DNA from: Gnetum montanum | Taxonomy: Eukaryota; Streptophyta; Gnetopsida; Gnetales; Gnetaceae | Length of the DNA: 64,000 bases | Direction of reading: 5' to 3' | Assembly: GCA_015680685.1 (NCBI GenBank) | Contig: MNCI01006964.1 | Span: 231,526-295,525 of the forward strand | In this document: positions 44,866 through 57,028 of the stretch, one piece after another | How positions within the stretch are numbered: the first letter of the stretch is position 1 | How the letters are laid out: every line of letters begins with the position of its first letter | Notes under the pieces: generated by a model | What the model was told of the DNA's origin: nothing | Databases searched by the model: none | What the model saw: only the letters and a program-made list of their open reading frames with translations | Position numbers and translations under genes: made by a program

Positions 44866-47800
44866 ATGGACGCAACTTTTTCAGCACCCCTAACTTTAAC
44901 AGGTCCATACAGGAGAGTAGTTAGGCAATTCAATTTTACACTAGTAGAAACTAACCCTTTCCTCGATGACGTAACCATAGCCACATCAGAAACGTCTCTA
45001 GAACAACCAGAACAATCGATGCTCATGCTAGACCTGAAGGCTAGAGACATAACCGAAGACCCCCTCAGCAAGGTTTCTGTCATTACGCATAAAGGTAAGT
45101 CCAAAACTCTTAAGGTTAGTTCTCTACTAGACTAGAAAATGCATGACTCTATAAAACGGGTTCTCCAGGACAATGTCACGGTATTTGCATGGTCAAACGA
45201 AGACATGCTAGGACTAGATCCAAGGTTAATTCAACATAACAGAATCTTAGACCTGCATATCAAAGAAATTAAGCAAAAAGCACAAAAAATCAAACCAGAA
45301 ATCATGCTATCAGTGCATGATGAGATCACCAAAATGTATCAGGCTAGTTTCATCCATGCGGTCGATTACTCAGATTGGGTATCTAACATTATAGTTGTCC
45401 CAAAGAAGACCGGAAGTATACGCATCTGTATAGACTTCCAAGATTTAAACAAAGCCATAATCAAGGACAACTTTCCACTACCGAGTATTAACTAACTAGT
45501 TGATACAACAGCTGGGCATGCGCTTCTATCCTTCATGGATGGCTTTTCAGGCTATAATCAAATTTGCATCAACCCAGAACATTAATTGACCACAACATTC
45601 ATGATGCCCTAGGGCACCTTTTGCTATAACATGATGCCTTTTGGCTTGAAAAACGCTGGAGCCACAGATCAATGGGCTCTGACATACATCTTTAGTGATT
45701 ACCTCCTAGGAAGACTGAATGACTATGTTGATGATATAGCTGTTAAGTCTATGAGATCAGAAGATCATTCAGAGGACCTAGAGTTAGTGCTTAAAATATG
45801 CTCCAAATACGACCTCCGGCTCAACCCAAAGAAGTGCATATTTAGAGTCAAAACCGGATGCATGCTGGGATTTGTGGTGTTAGAAACCAACATACGAGTA
45901 GACCTTGATAAGGTCAAAGCCATTGTCAAGTTCACGCCTCCCATAGATCTCAAGAAATTACGCGGGTTACAAGGACGATTACAGTTTATCAGGTGGTTCA
46001 TCTCGAGATTAACAGATAAACTACACCCTATGCAACATCTCCTTAAGAAAGGTGTTAATTTCGAGTGGACAGATGATTGCTAGCATGCGTTTGATAGCCT
46101 AAAACAGGATCTTCAACGCTTGCCAACGGTATTCCCGCCACAAAGGGATCAACCATTCTACATTTACCTTGCGACCTCAGACATAGCCTTAGCTGCATTA
46201 CTCTGTCAAAAGAGAAACGATGGGTCAAAAGTACCCATCTACTACTTGAGTCATGCCCTATGTTTGTACGAAACAAGGTACAATGAAGTAGAGCGTAATT
46301 GCCTAGCGTTAGTGTTTATGTTAAAGAAATGTAGGCACTATCTCTTTCGTAGCCAGGTCAACATTATCTGTAAAAATAACATCCTTAGGGCCATTATGCA
46401 TAATCTATACAAAAGTAGTAAAATAGCTCGTTGGAAAGCTATCACAACAGAATTCGATCTGCATTACATTGGTCAATCTTCTACGAAAGGCTAAGCGATA
46501 GCTGACCAATTAATAACATCACCTATTAACAGTCAGGCAACCATAGAGCTTGAATTTCCAGATGAACATGTATATAGTTTAAAGCCCTATTTTAACAGGC
46601 CCCGAAGCAACGTTATATTTTGACAGAGCTTCAACTGTTCGAGGTGGTAGTGCCGTCACAGTCATTACGCCATCACCTAAGGATGTGCGTCTTTATGCTT
46701 ACTGCTTGACCTTTCCCTATACGAACAATGTGGCAGAGTACGAGGGACTCCTCAGGGGATTATTAATTGCCAGAGAACTTGATGTTCGACACCTGGCAAT
46801 TAGGGGTGATTTGATGCTTGTTATAAATAAAATCACAGGAGTCTACGCCTACAAGGCTGCACATTTATAGCCCTACTGCGATATGGCTAAAGATCTTCTG
46901 AAGCAGTTCACAACCATCGATGCCCAACACATGCCTCGAAATGATAACACACTGGCCGATGCACTAGCGACATTAGCCTTAAACGTGCCATCGCACCTAT
47001 TCGACACCTGTCCCACATTAATAACAGATTGTACTGGTCCTATCATTCAGGCGACGCAAATATCATCACTGCTCGAGGATAGAACATCAGAGTGGTATGA
47101 CCACATTAAAACTTACCTCTTGCATGGCGAACCACCACACGAGTTAACATGCATGCAGAAAGATGCTATTCGCAAGAGAGCTAGGCAGTATGTCATCATA
47201 GGAGACAGTACCCTTTGTAGACACTCTTTTGATGGAGTACTGCTTACTTGCATTAACAAAGATCAGGTGCAACGTATAGTCGGTGAAGTCCACGAGGGAT
47301 TATGCGGAGGACACGTAGCACCACGAGCCATGGCCTCTAAAATCCATCGCTTAGGGTATTATTGGCCGTACATGGGAAAAGATTGTTTTATAAAGGTCAA
47401 AACATGCGACACCTGTCAACATTACATGAATCTCATACACGTGTTGCCTACAGAACTACATACGACCCAGATCACATAGCCCTTCCAACGATGGGGACTA
47501 GACATCATAGGGCCCATCACACCAAAGTCTTCCGCAGGGCATAGCTTTATCATCATAGCTACTGAGTACTTCATGAAGTGGGTGGAAGCCATCCCTTTAT
47601 GGAAGATTACATCTCAACAGGTCTGTCATTTCATCTTGGACAATATTGTAACCAGATTTGGCCTCCCAATGACTATCGTGACCGAAAATGGACCATAGTT
47701 TAGTAGTCTGGAAACCAAATCTTTTTGTGACAATCTTGGCATCAAAAAATATTTTTCCTTGCCTTACTACCTGTAAGCGAATGGTCAAGCTGAAGCAACA

Positions 47801-48334
47801 AATAAAGTCATTATCAATTTACTCAAGAAAATGCTCGACAGCAACAAGAGACGGTGGCTTGAAAAGATCCTTTATGTGCTATGGGTGTATCATACCACAT
47901 GTAGAATAGCTACAGAAAATACACCCTATAGCCTAGTCTATGGATCCGAGGTGATGCTGCCCCTCGAATTACAAGTTCCTTCTCTACAGATGGTCCTCTC
48001 CACGATTATAAATGAGGCTCAACACACTGAGTCTCGGATCATGGATTTCGATTCAGTAGAGGAGAAGTGAATACAGACATTTGATACTATTGAAAAGAAT
48101 CAAGATAAGAAGAGGCAAAAGCACCGTCACAATCTTGAACAATGTCCTATCAAGAAGGGAGATTTGGTTCTCAAGGCCGTTCGCGAACCAGTAGGCAAAT
48201 TCTCTGCAAACTGGGAGGGCCCTTTCTTGGTAGCTGATGTATATGGCAATGACGCATTCAAGCTAGCAGATATCAATGGCAACAAGTTACTGAATCCTGT
48301 AAATCATATATATCTAAAGCGGTACTACATCTAA
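44866..48334 (+). pseudogene. T3 pol: RT, RNase H, second RNase H, integrase
   Basis: ATG at 44866 (MDATFSAP). After a 90-residue linker and a stop near 45133, the RT has FAWSNEDMLGLDPR, VPKKTGSIRICIDF, FMDGFSGYNQI and YVDDI (45724-45738). RNase H is at 46100-46490 (YLATSDIA, NEVERNCLA). The archaeal-type RNase H is at 46610-46990 (FDRAS...GGSA, NNVAEYEGLLRGL, RGDLMLVINKI, NDNTLADALA). Integrase: H2C2 finger 47290-47430; core with Asp kept in GLDIIGP, the second Asp changed to Glu (VTENGP, about 47680) and the Glu kept in QAEATNK. The C-terminal FSANWEGPF box is at about 48198. It ends KRYYI, stop at 48332. About ten single-base stops. Confidence 0.9.
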
Positions 48335-48349
48335 GTGCATATCTAGTGT

Positions 48350-48790
48350 TAACATCAGGTATGGCAACAATCATCCGCTACGACGCTAAACTGGAAAAAA
48401 TCGTCTGCCATGACATAAAGCTAGCAAGTTGCAACCGTCTGATACGACATAAAACTAGTAGCGTTGTACAGGTCCACCAAGACGAAAAACTGGCAGTTTT
48501 TGCATGCGTCCGCCACGACACTAAACTGGCACCGGCTGTCTGCTAAGACATAAAATTGGCATAGGTGAGTGTCCGTCTGCTGAGACGTAAAACTAGCACA
48601 GATTTGTCCCTGGGTCACGACATGAAACTGACATCCACAGCACGGTCTGCTGAGACCATAAATCAGCCCTACCACCATCTGCTACGACATAAAACTAGCA
48701 TTTTTTGGTCTACCCAGACTTTAAACTAGGACCATGGTCTGTTGAGACTTAAAACCAGCAACGATAGTCTACCAGGACTTAAAACTAGGA
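48350..48790 (+). repeat. Spacer array 2 of T3, about 13 units
   Basis: Units of 30-36 bp, each built on gtccgcyacgacataaaact followed by ggca or agca, starting 15 bases after the pol stop. Confidence 0.85.
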
Positions 48791-49988
48791 TTTACAGGTT
48801 GCCATCATGCAAATCAAGCAAGCGTAATCATCTCTGTGCGGCTACAAAATAAATGGTGTGGGATGTTGGAACAGTCCCATCATCGTGACCTCACAGGCAT
48901 TCTGCTGATTCCTCGGATGTGCTGAAAGGCATACTACTGACCCCTCGGAGATGCCGTCACCGCCCCCACTGCAGCGGTGGCACCTCTGAGAGCTTAGTTT
49001 CCCCAACCAGAGCCCCAAAGCAGTTCTCATCAAAAATGACCTTGGGGATATCTGCTCATCATCGCTATTAGGCTCTAGCTTCATAGATTCACCTAGCTGG
49101 TTCTTTGCATAACAAGTCGGGTGCAATGAGTCTGATAATCTTTGGCAGCGATATGCTGGGCCGAGCATTAACAGTCAAGACCCTAGGCTTGTGCTACATT
49201 TCTTCTTTCACGGCCCCCTCACTCTATCTTGCCCTAAATGGTACTTGTTTCAACAACTGAGCAATGGTGTCCTCTGTTTGCTTCTTTGGTTGCAGGTTAC
49301 TTGCTATGAGGATGTCGTTCAAAGGTGAGTTCATCTGAGCGGTGAGGTACAAACAACGCTTTGAGATGGCCGCTTAGGATAGCCTGTCCACTCAGGAGTG
49401 CATCCCTATTTTCCCCATAATCCTACCCCTAGTTCTTACTTCCCTACATATCTACCATCTGCTTCCATTACGCAAAATGTACATACACAGCACACGCTTT
49501 CCGCATTTGCATTTCAATCAAGTCCATAAACCGGCGTAATGCAACTCGTCTAGTGGGCGAAAAAAAAACGTGGGTCAGCAAAATGGATGAAACACAACTC
49601 ATCCAGGTCACGCAGATGCAACAAAATTCATCTAAGCAAGCCTCTTCATCTACAAAATGACGGCACAACTCCATGTAAATGCAATCACAGGAGAAGGCCT
49701 AAGTGCTTATGCGTGAAAAAGAACTATATTCACACATTTGCGTCTTCCCCGAACCTCATTTGAGTTTTCCCTGAACCTCACTTGCGTCTTCCCCAAACCT
49801 TTTTTTTTCCTCTTACCTTTGTAAAAATTCCTTCCCATACCCTTCTATCCTCTATTTCCCTCATTTCTGCACTTCTACTTTGACAAGGAGATACTTGAGT
49901 AACCATTGACGAACGCTGTTGGTACTTTTACTCATCCGGTGTTTCGTATTCTTTGTCGACATCTTTCGGGCAAGCCCTCTAAAATGTC
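48791..49988 (+). other. T3 3' untranslated region
   Basis: No gene recognised. Contains a ttcccc-gaacctcatttg triplicate at about 49745-49800 and a T run, then leads to the polypurine tract. Confidence 0.55.
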
Positions 49989-50004
49989 AACAAAGAGGGG
50001 CCAT
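49989..50004 (+). other. Polypurine tract of T3
   Basis: aacaaagaggggccat, directly before the 3' LTR. Confidence 0.85.
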
Positions 50005-51556
50005 TGAAACACCGTAGAAATTGCAAATTGGCCTTAGGCAAAGATTCACGATTCGAGTGAAGGTTCGAGACAGAAATCCAGAAGACAGAGCGGGGCAAAG
50101 AGGCGTGCAGTATCAAGTCTCCAAGTTCCTTACAGATTCCAATCTTACTGTGTTTTCTTTCTTTACGCTACATTACACAACATAGCGTAGTGTCGCTTAG
50201 CGTAACTCTGTTTAACATAGCCCGATAGCATAAAGTAACTTACTTCGGCAATTTTGACGAAGTTTAAAGTATTAAGACTTGTCACATATTTTACTAAGTC
50301 TTTTGTTCAAGATTGAGTTTATGCTCCGTTACGTAGAGCAGCGTAATGAGCTTCAAGAAAAGCAAAGTCAGAGTCAAAAGAAGCACAGCAGATTGATCTC
50401 TTCTTTTTTGCAAATTGGTCGCTTTACGCTCATTACGCTACGCAGCATAGGCAAGTGTAAATTCATTGTAAAGTTGACCATCTTATGCTCTATTATTCTT
50501 TGCGGCATAAATGAGCGTAAAAATAGCTTGAATCAACTATTTTCATGTTTTACTATGCTCTACCACACGACGTAGCATGAACGAGCATAATGCAACTTAC
50601 CAGACACACACCTATTATTCACACGCACAACACGCTGATGAGCGTACTATGCATAATCATGAAGCAGCTTTAGCGAAAGTGGTCGATAGCGTACTTTGCC
50701 CCCCTCCCAAAAACGTGACGTGACATGACCAATTTCAACATAAAGTTTACCAAGTCAATGATATTTTGAAGGTTTGAGACACATGTCATCAAGGCTGTGC
50801 CTTCTCCGCATGTTGTTGAACTTATAAATACTCTAGTTGATGAAGAAACATGGATCGGCATCTTTAAATTTTGGTAGCATCATCTTTTAGCAGAGACAGA
50901 AGACATTTTGCTTGAGCATTGGCAGCAGGAGCGATCAGTCCTTTGGTGAAAACACAGCTCTCTCCATTCGCGATCATTGGTAGTTTTGAGCAGAGACTAC
51001 CCAAGGCAAAAGGAGCAGATCAGGGATCGAAAGATCATCTGGTGTAGTTTGCAAGTTTTATTGATTAGAATAGTTGATCGATAGATATCAGAGCTTAACC
51101 TTCCTTGCATCCCATCTCTGGCTTACGAGGTAGATTGAACTCCATTCTGTACTCCTTGTTGAATAGTTTTCTTGTTATTTTGTGTATGCTTCGCACAAGA
51201 TAAGCGAAGCTTTTCCATTGGAAATTTGTATACAATATACCCAGTTTTCGGGCCAAAGTACAGATCTTGGAATTGCGCATTTTTCTTAAATCCGATCCTT
51301 CTTGTCGTGTTGATGTTGTTGTTATCTACATTGTTTTCTTCTCCTTTGGCGATTCATCGAATCAGATTGTTCTGCGAAATATCTACAATATTTGTCAATT
51401 TACTGATTCAGTAAGTCCTTGTCTGATCGACAAGACCGTTCAGGGCACTGTGGATTCATTTTCTCCAGCACGGACCTCACACGGATCCGTGGTTAAGACT
51501 GTGTACACGGATTTTTGTTTGGTATTTTCCAGCTACCGACATTTTTCGTCATTACA
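50005..51556 (+). repeat. T3 3' LTR
   Basis: TGAAACACCG start, ATTACA end, followed by the gcagg duplication. 1552 bp. Confidence 0.95.
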
Positions 51557-52588
51557 GCAGGCTCTACGCCCTCATCTAGAACTTGCATCATAGGAATGAA
51601 GCAGTCAGCTAGGGCAACATACACAAGCTACAATAGAATACAATCATCAACACAGCAAAAGGTTACTAACCCAAGATGACCCTACGTTATTCTCGAAGGG
51701 TATCTAATCTAGGTCGAGCCTAAGTTGGAGTCAAACCTCCTCTTCCATGATGTCTGTCCAAGGCCTATTGCCTAGTTCAACGTCTACAGAAGCTTTCTCC
51801 TTTTCAGCAGTCGTCCATCTTGGTAGACCAAAGAAAAATGAGGTAGTTACGGTCTCACCTGTGGGAAGGTCTACTTCCCATTTAGGAGATTCTGTAACCT
51901 TTACCTTCTCTTTGAACTTGTTGTAGGCCTCAGAGGCATCAATGGAATTTACAAATGCTTTAAGGGTGAATGCCTCCATAGAAGCATCCTTGTATATTTT
52001 ACGATAGTAGGCACGTTCCAGTTTATACATATGCTTATGATTTTTCTGGGATTGCCCCCATTCGTAAACTCTTGGGCCATAATCCTTCCAATCCTTACAC
52101 TTCTGGGCCAACAAGTCCATTTGCATTCGTTGTTCTATGATTTCCCTGGTAGCTTCATTATTTTTCTACACTACTGTCCAATATCTAGCATAGTCTATCA
52201 TAGTCGTGCACCAATTTTTGTCACCAGTACCATGGGCTATGAGGAATTCATTTCTCAACTTGAGGTCTTCCACCTTGGCTCTTATGTTGGCCTTCTCCTT
52301 CTCAGCCTTCTGGACCTGTTTCCATAGGTCTTTGTTGATGTGCCTACACTCCCACAAGGAGCATGCTGAGTGCAAAGCGCATTTGGTGGTCTCATCGTAT
52401 GCACGACGAGGCACCTTGGTCACCTCAGGCGAGAATGTAGGCACGACACTGACTTTGAAAGGTCGTGTCGGGTCCCATTTAAGTTGAGAGGCTGTCATCA
52501 CATAAAGAGCATTTTGGTCACATCAACATACCAAAGTTAGCAGACCCAAGGAACCCTAGCATAGCAACATGAAAGCATCTAGCATAAC
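51557..52588 (-). pseudogene. T1 antisense gene, exons 8 (rest) and 7, ending at T4
   Basis: Minus strand. Exon 7 (about 52500-51671) is well kept: WDPTRPF, CALHSACSLWECRHINKDLW, a run of charged heptad-like residues (KAEKEKANIRAKVEDLKLRNEF), IDYARYW, YEWGQSQKNHKHMYKLE, KVTESPKWEVDLPTGE, PRWTTAEKEKASVDVE. The donor GTTAGT is at 51670-51665. Exon 8 continues across T3 into 34241-34122. T4 lies just upstream of exon 7, in what should be intron 6. The charged stretch suggests a coiled coil. Function unknown. Confidence 0.75.
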
Positions 52589-54199
52589 TGGAACACCACA
52601 AAAATTTGGACCCAGCACTTTCAGACAAGAATCAAGCTAAGTCATGATACTTCCTAGCATGACCGAAACTTGTGAACCTCAAAAATAACATCAAACGGAG
52701 CATATTTGAATAAGAGAGAGTTCCTTGGGACCCACAGGTGACTACATCAGCATCCAACATCAAGAATTTCAAGTTTTGATTTCAAAATACTTGGTTTTAA
52801 CCAAGTATACTCTCGTCACACCTTGGGCTACACTGGCCAGCGTATAGCCCAGCATACAGCAACTTTTGGGCCCCAAAAATGAGTCAAAACATGACAAAAC
52901 TGAGTGTCTGAACCCCTTGGGACTTTCCCCAGGGTCCCTAGCAGCTCTCAGGAACTTGAAAATCAAATTTTGGGCTCCAAAAATGAGTCAAAGGGTCAAA
53001 GCATGCCAAAATTGAGTCAAAGCATGCCAAAATTGAAGGTTTGGACCCCCCAGGACCTTCCCTAGGGTCTCCAATAGCTCTCAAGCACCGAAAAATCAAG
53101 TTTGAACCTTGAAATGATGCATTTCCATGACCTATACGCTAAGCATATGTACTCTGCACGCCCAGCGTATAGCCCAGTGTACAACAACTTTTGGGCTCCA
53201 GAAACTCCTCTAAACAGGACAGAATTGAAGGTCTGGATCCCCTAGGACCTTTCCCAGGGTTCCCAGTAGCTCTCAAGCATCCAAAAATCAATCTTTGACA
53301 TTAAAATGAAGCATTTTCATGTGTATACGCTGGGTACATTTTTGGTGTACGCTGGCATGCTATACGCTTACGCTGGCATGCTATACGCTCACGCTGGCAT
53401 CCTCTACGCTTACGCTGGCATCCTCTCCTATATGCTAGCATCCTGTATGCTAGCGTGCTATATGCTGTACAGTTGTAACATATCCTGCACTCGGTCAACG
53501 CACCACCTGTCTCTCGATCCAAATTTTTCTCACCTTACAGCCAATCATCCCCTCTCAAAACCCAAATCCCACGCCTCAACCTAGATAAAAACCCCAATTT
53601 TTCACTAGATCAGGGTTGGCGACTTTAGCAAACCAGAGAAAAAAAAAGTAATGAGAGCAGAAACCTTGAGGCTGGGGACATCAACCTTGTACGTTGAGCA
53701 TACAGCCTCCATACACTATGCCTACAGTTTGAACCAGCCCATAGTCATCCCTACATCCACCAGGGCTATTCGTCCGCCTTGTGTGAAAGCCAAAATTGTG
53801 TTAGACCAGTGCATTGTAACTCTCACTTTGTAATAATATTTCTACATTTTCTTCCTAAAATCTATTACAGTTTTTATTAATTGTTGCATGTATTCTGTTT
53901 ACGTTGTCTTTACATTTATGCCCTATTTACGTTCTGCTTACGCTCTATTTACGCCCTGTTTATGCTCTATTTACGCTCTATTTTACACCTGTTACACCGT
54001 TTACATATAACTTAGCGTATAGCACCCCGGTGTACATTTGGGGAAATCCTTGTTTGATCTGCGTGCGGACCACCCAAGGTACTCTACCTTTGTCCATTCC
54101 AGCTCGTCCTCAAGCGAAGGTAGGGTCTTCTGTGCGTGTCCCGCGATCCCCCGGTCTCTGTTTCCTTCCAACCAGAGACTAATGATTTCGGACGGTATA
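52589..54199 (+). repeat. T4 LTR (1.61 kb)
   Basis: Starts TGGAACACCAC, ends GGTATA, followed by aaat and a PBS-like block at 54205-54223. It is a different LTR subfamily from T1-T3, close to T5 in its last 150 bases. Contains three diverged copies of a 130-200 bp unit (ttttgggc-cca ... gacc-ttcc-agggt) at about 52860-53310 and a tacgctggcat cluster at 53340-53470. Confidence 0.85.
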
Positions 54200-54204
54200 G
54201 AAAT

Positions 54205-54223
54205 TGGTGCTAGAAGGAGGGCC
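54205..54223 (+). other. PBS-like block of T4
   Basis: tggtgctagaaggagggcc, the same 19-base block as in T3 apart from two bases. Confidence 0.65.
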
Positions 54224-54430
54224 TTTGCCTTAAACTAGTTGCGCTTCAGAGCTCTCAGCGTCTACGCTGTGGAGTACACACTGACTTTTTTCAAAAACCT
54301 CCGAATGTTTACACTGTATAGTTTAAAACCTTACCTGGAAACTTTCCAGCATCTACACTGATCAGCGTCTACGCTGCCCTATTTAAAACTCACCATCTGC
54401 AAGTCTTCTAGCATCTACAATGTTAACCAT
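54224..54430 (+). other. T4 leader fragment, cut by T5
   Basis: Non-coding; agcgtctacgctg appears twice. The rest of T4 is not in the window. Confidence 0.55.
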
Positions 54431-55642
54431 TGTACCACTTGAAATCGTCGGTCACTGGCTGGAAGGAAAACAGAGACCGTGGGATCGTAGGCCATGCACA
54501 GAAGACCCTACCTTCGCCTAAGGGCAAGCTGGAGTGCACGAAGACAAAGTACCTTGGGTGGTCTGCATGCGGATCGGACAAGGATTTACCTGCACGTATG
54601 CCGAAGTGCTATACGCTGGGTTATGCATAAACAGCGTAAATGGGCGTAAACGAGAGCGTAAACGGCGTAGCAGATATGAACAGGGCCTAAACGTAAATGA
54701 GCATAAACAGAAAACATGCAAGAAATTAGCGTAAACTGTAAACAGTGGTATTACAGAGTCAGAATACAGTTCACCGGTCTAACGCAGTTGTGATGAACAC
54801 AAGGTGGACGAAAAGCCCCAGTGGATGCAGGGATGACTCGGCAGGTTTGCACGGTAGGCAGAGCGTAGAGACTGTGCGGATGGCATATAGGGCTTTCCAG
54901 CGTAAGAGTGTTTTAGCTCTGGTGCGTAACGTAAATGTCTCTGGTATGCTCTGGGATTTTTGCCAACCGTTCAGGTGAAGTGGAAAAGTGGGGTTTTTAT
55001 ACTGGTTGTTACGCTAGACTCGGGTTAGGAGACACATGGCACGTTGACCGGGTGCATACAATTTACAAATATACAACATATTACATCTGCTGGTCGTATA
55101 CGTGAGGCGTATACGCTACATCAGGCCGACGTACATGCTGGGTGTATACGATGAACGTGCTGGGCGTGTGTGAACTTGGGTGGAGATGCCATGGACGCTG
55201 GGCGTACATACTGAGCGTACACGTCGACAATGACTCGGCATATACACCGGGCGTGTACGCTGATGGTTGCCGACTTGCTTCAATTCTTGCTCTTTGGTGC
55301 TATCTTCATTATGTCATTGAGACTCCATCATCGGGCGTGTGCATCTGTGGTGCCGAGCGTACAGGCGAGGCGTGTACATCAGGCTCGTAATTCGGATGTC
55401 TACGCTGGGCGTATACATTGGGGATGTCGGACGTATATGTTGTTGATGCTAGGCGTATACGCTATTGATGCTAGGCATATATGCTGGGCGTAGATGCTGG
55501 TACTGCACACTTAGTGAAAATTAAGCCTTTTGATTCTAGAAGTTGCAATGTGTGACACCAAATGTAGCCGTGGCCGTTCGTGGGTCCCAGGGACCTGCTT
55601 CTTGCTGGGGAAGTACCAAGCTCGAAATTTTGTGGTGTTTCA
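54431..55642 (-). repeat. T5 3' LTR (1.21 kb)
   Basis: On the minus strand begins TGAAACACCAC at 55642 and ends GGTACA at 54431. TATA box TATAAAAA at 55001-54994. The U3 part (55080-55500) is packed with gcgtatacgct-type words. The last 150 bases align with the T4 LTR end. Confidence 0.85.
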
Positions 55643-55658
55643 TTGGCCCCTCTTTATT
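55643..55658 (-). other. Polypurine tract of T5
   Basis: Plus strand ttggcccctctttatt; on the minus strand identical to the T2 tract. Confidence 0.85.
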
Positions 55659-56639
55659 GACGCTTGGAGGAATCGACCCAAGAAGCGTTGACAAAGAAGT
55701 GCAAAACACCACAAGCAACTTGATATAGACTTCGTTCTTTGCCACTTGACTAGACGTCATCGCACCGTGTTCAGTAGTACATGGGATCGAAAAAGGGAAA
55801 TGTGTAGCTGATAGGAGAAGAGAGATTGTGGGAATTGGTGACTCTTCAAGAAATTATGCTGGGAGATGGGGTGCTTGGGTGTGCAGCATGCTGGTCCTTG
55901 TCAATAGCCATTGTTTAGTAGACTAGGAGTTCAGACATGTGATGGGCGTTCTTTGGCGGAACGAGGCTCTTGGTTCATATTCAAGAGGACTTGTTGGCAA
56001 GACCAAAGCCACGAGGAGATGTGTTACATGCTCTGGAGGAACAGGGCCCGTGTTTAATGTTTAGGGGGACCTGTTGGCAGAGAGCCAGAGCCATGCAACT
56101 ATATGCTTCTTGACCGTTTTATACATGAGTACTTGGTTTTGAGACAACTACCCTCCTGCCTGGGGCTTATATGGGAAGTGCCAGGAGTCTCATTTTTTTT
56201 TTTTTTAGGAAATCGTAAACTTTACATTGATTTTGTACTCATGTACGACAATACGTGACAACATGTTGAAAATTTTGGGTGTGCTAGATGTATCAGATAT
56301 ATGATTGAATAAAATGTGTTTGTGAACGGATAGGGAATGAGTCGGTGAATGGGGATATACTAGTGAATGGTTTGATTTAGTCTCGCCATGTGTGCTGTGA
56401 ACATTGTCCCATCTTGCTGCTTGTGATGAAATGCATTCTTGTGCAAAAACCTCTAGGTGTCATCCTGCAAACATGACTCCAAGGAGACAAGAAAACCATG
56501 AGTGAATGATCGAGCTTAGACTTACATAGTGGCGGATTGCATGTCAATAGTAGTAGCGTCGGTAGGATCCTCTGATGGCGGGCAATGCAGTGATGAAGCT
56601 TAAATGTGGCGGCAGATTGATGAACCAGAGATGAACTTG
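55659..56639 (-). other. T5 3' untranslated region
   Basis: No gene recognised on either strand; a t15 run lies near 56190-56206. Confidence 0.5.
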
Positions 56640-57015
56640 CCAGTTTAGAGTCTTGGCAGACTATCATGGGTTAGTTTTATGTCATAACCCGGTGGACATT
56701 GCCTGTTTAGCGTTGTGGCAGACGTTACATTGCCAATTTTTAGTCTTAGCGGACTATGAGGAGGCAAGCTAGTTTATAGTCTTAGCGGACTCCGATGGTT
56801 GTGATGGTGGTAGTTTACTATCGTGCCAAATGGGTGCTAGTTTATCGTCATTGTAGACACTGTGGGGTATCAGTTTATTGTCATGATGCTAGGACAAGTG
56901 TGGTATCAGTTTATAGTCATGATTCTAGGACTTGCTATGGTATTAGTTTATAGTCATGATTCTAGGACTTGTTGTGGTATTAGTTTATAGTCATGATTCC
57001 AGGACTTGCACGTAC
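56640..57015 (-). repeat. Spacer array 2 of T5
   Basis: About eight units; the last three (56910-57010) are nearly identical 38-41 bp copies of ggtattagtttatagtcatg followed by attctaggacttg. On the minus strand each carries the same atgactataaact core as arrays in T2 and T3. Confidence 0.82.
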
Positions 57016-57028
57016 CTGAGCTCATACA

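Larger units (their letters stand above)
34242..51556 (+). mobile_element. T3: complete-structure giant Tat-lineage element (17.3 kb)
   Basis: Identical-length LTRs (1552 bp each), a perfect 5-bp target duplication, PBS-like block, gag-protease, array 1, antisense gene, pol, array 2 and polypurine tract are all present in order. Coding frames are interrupted mainly by single-base stops, so the copy cannot move by itself. LTRs differ at about 22 of the first 305 bases, nearly all transitions. It is the best reference in the window for the full gene plan. Confidence 0.95.

Noticed and set aside
49468-49674. Minus-strand 68-codon frame with Cys-rich look
   Set aside because: No family match, in the T3 3' untranslated region, not conserved in T2 or T5.
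53301-53584. Repetitive frames with YAGMLYAHAG or KRRGCQRE units
   Set aside because: They translate the tacgctggcat cluster in the T4 LTR.
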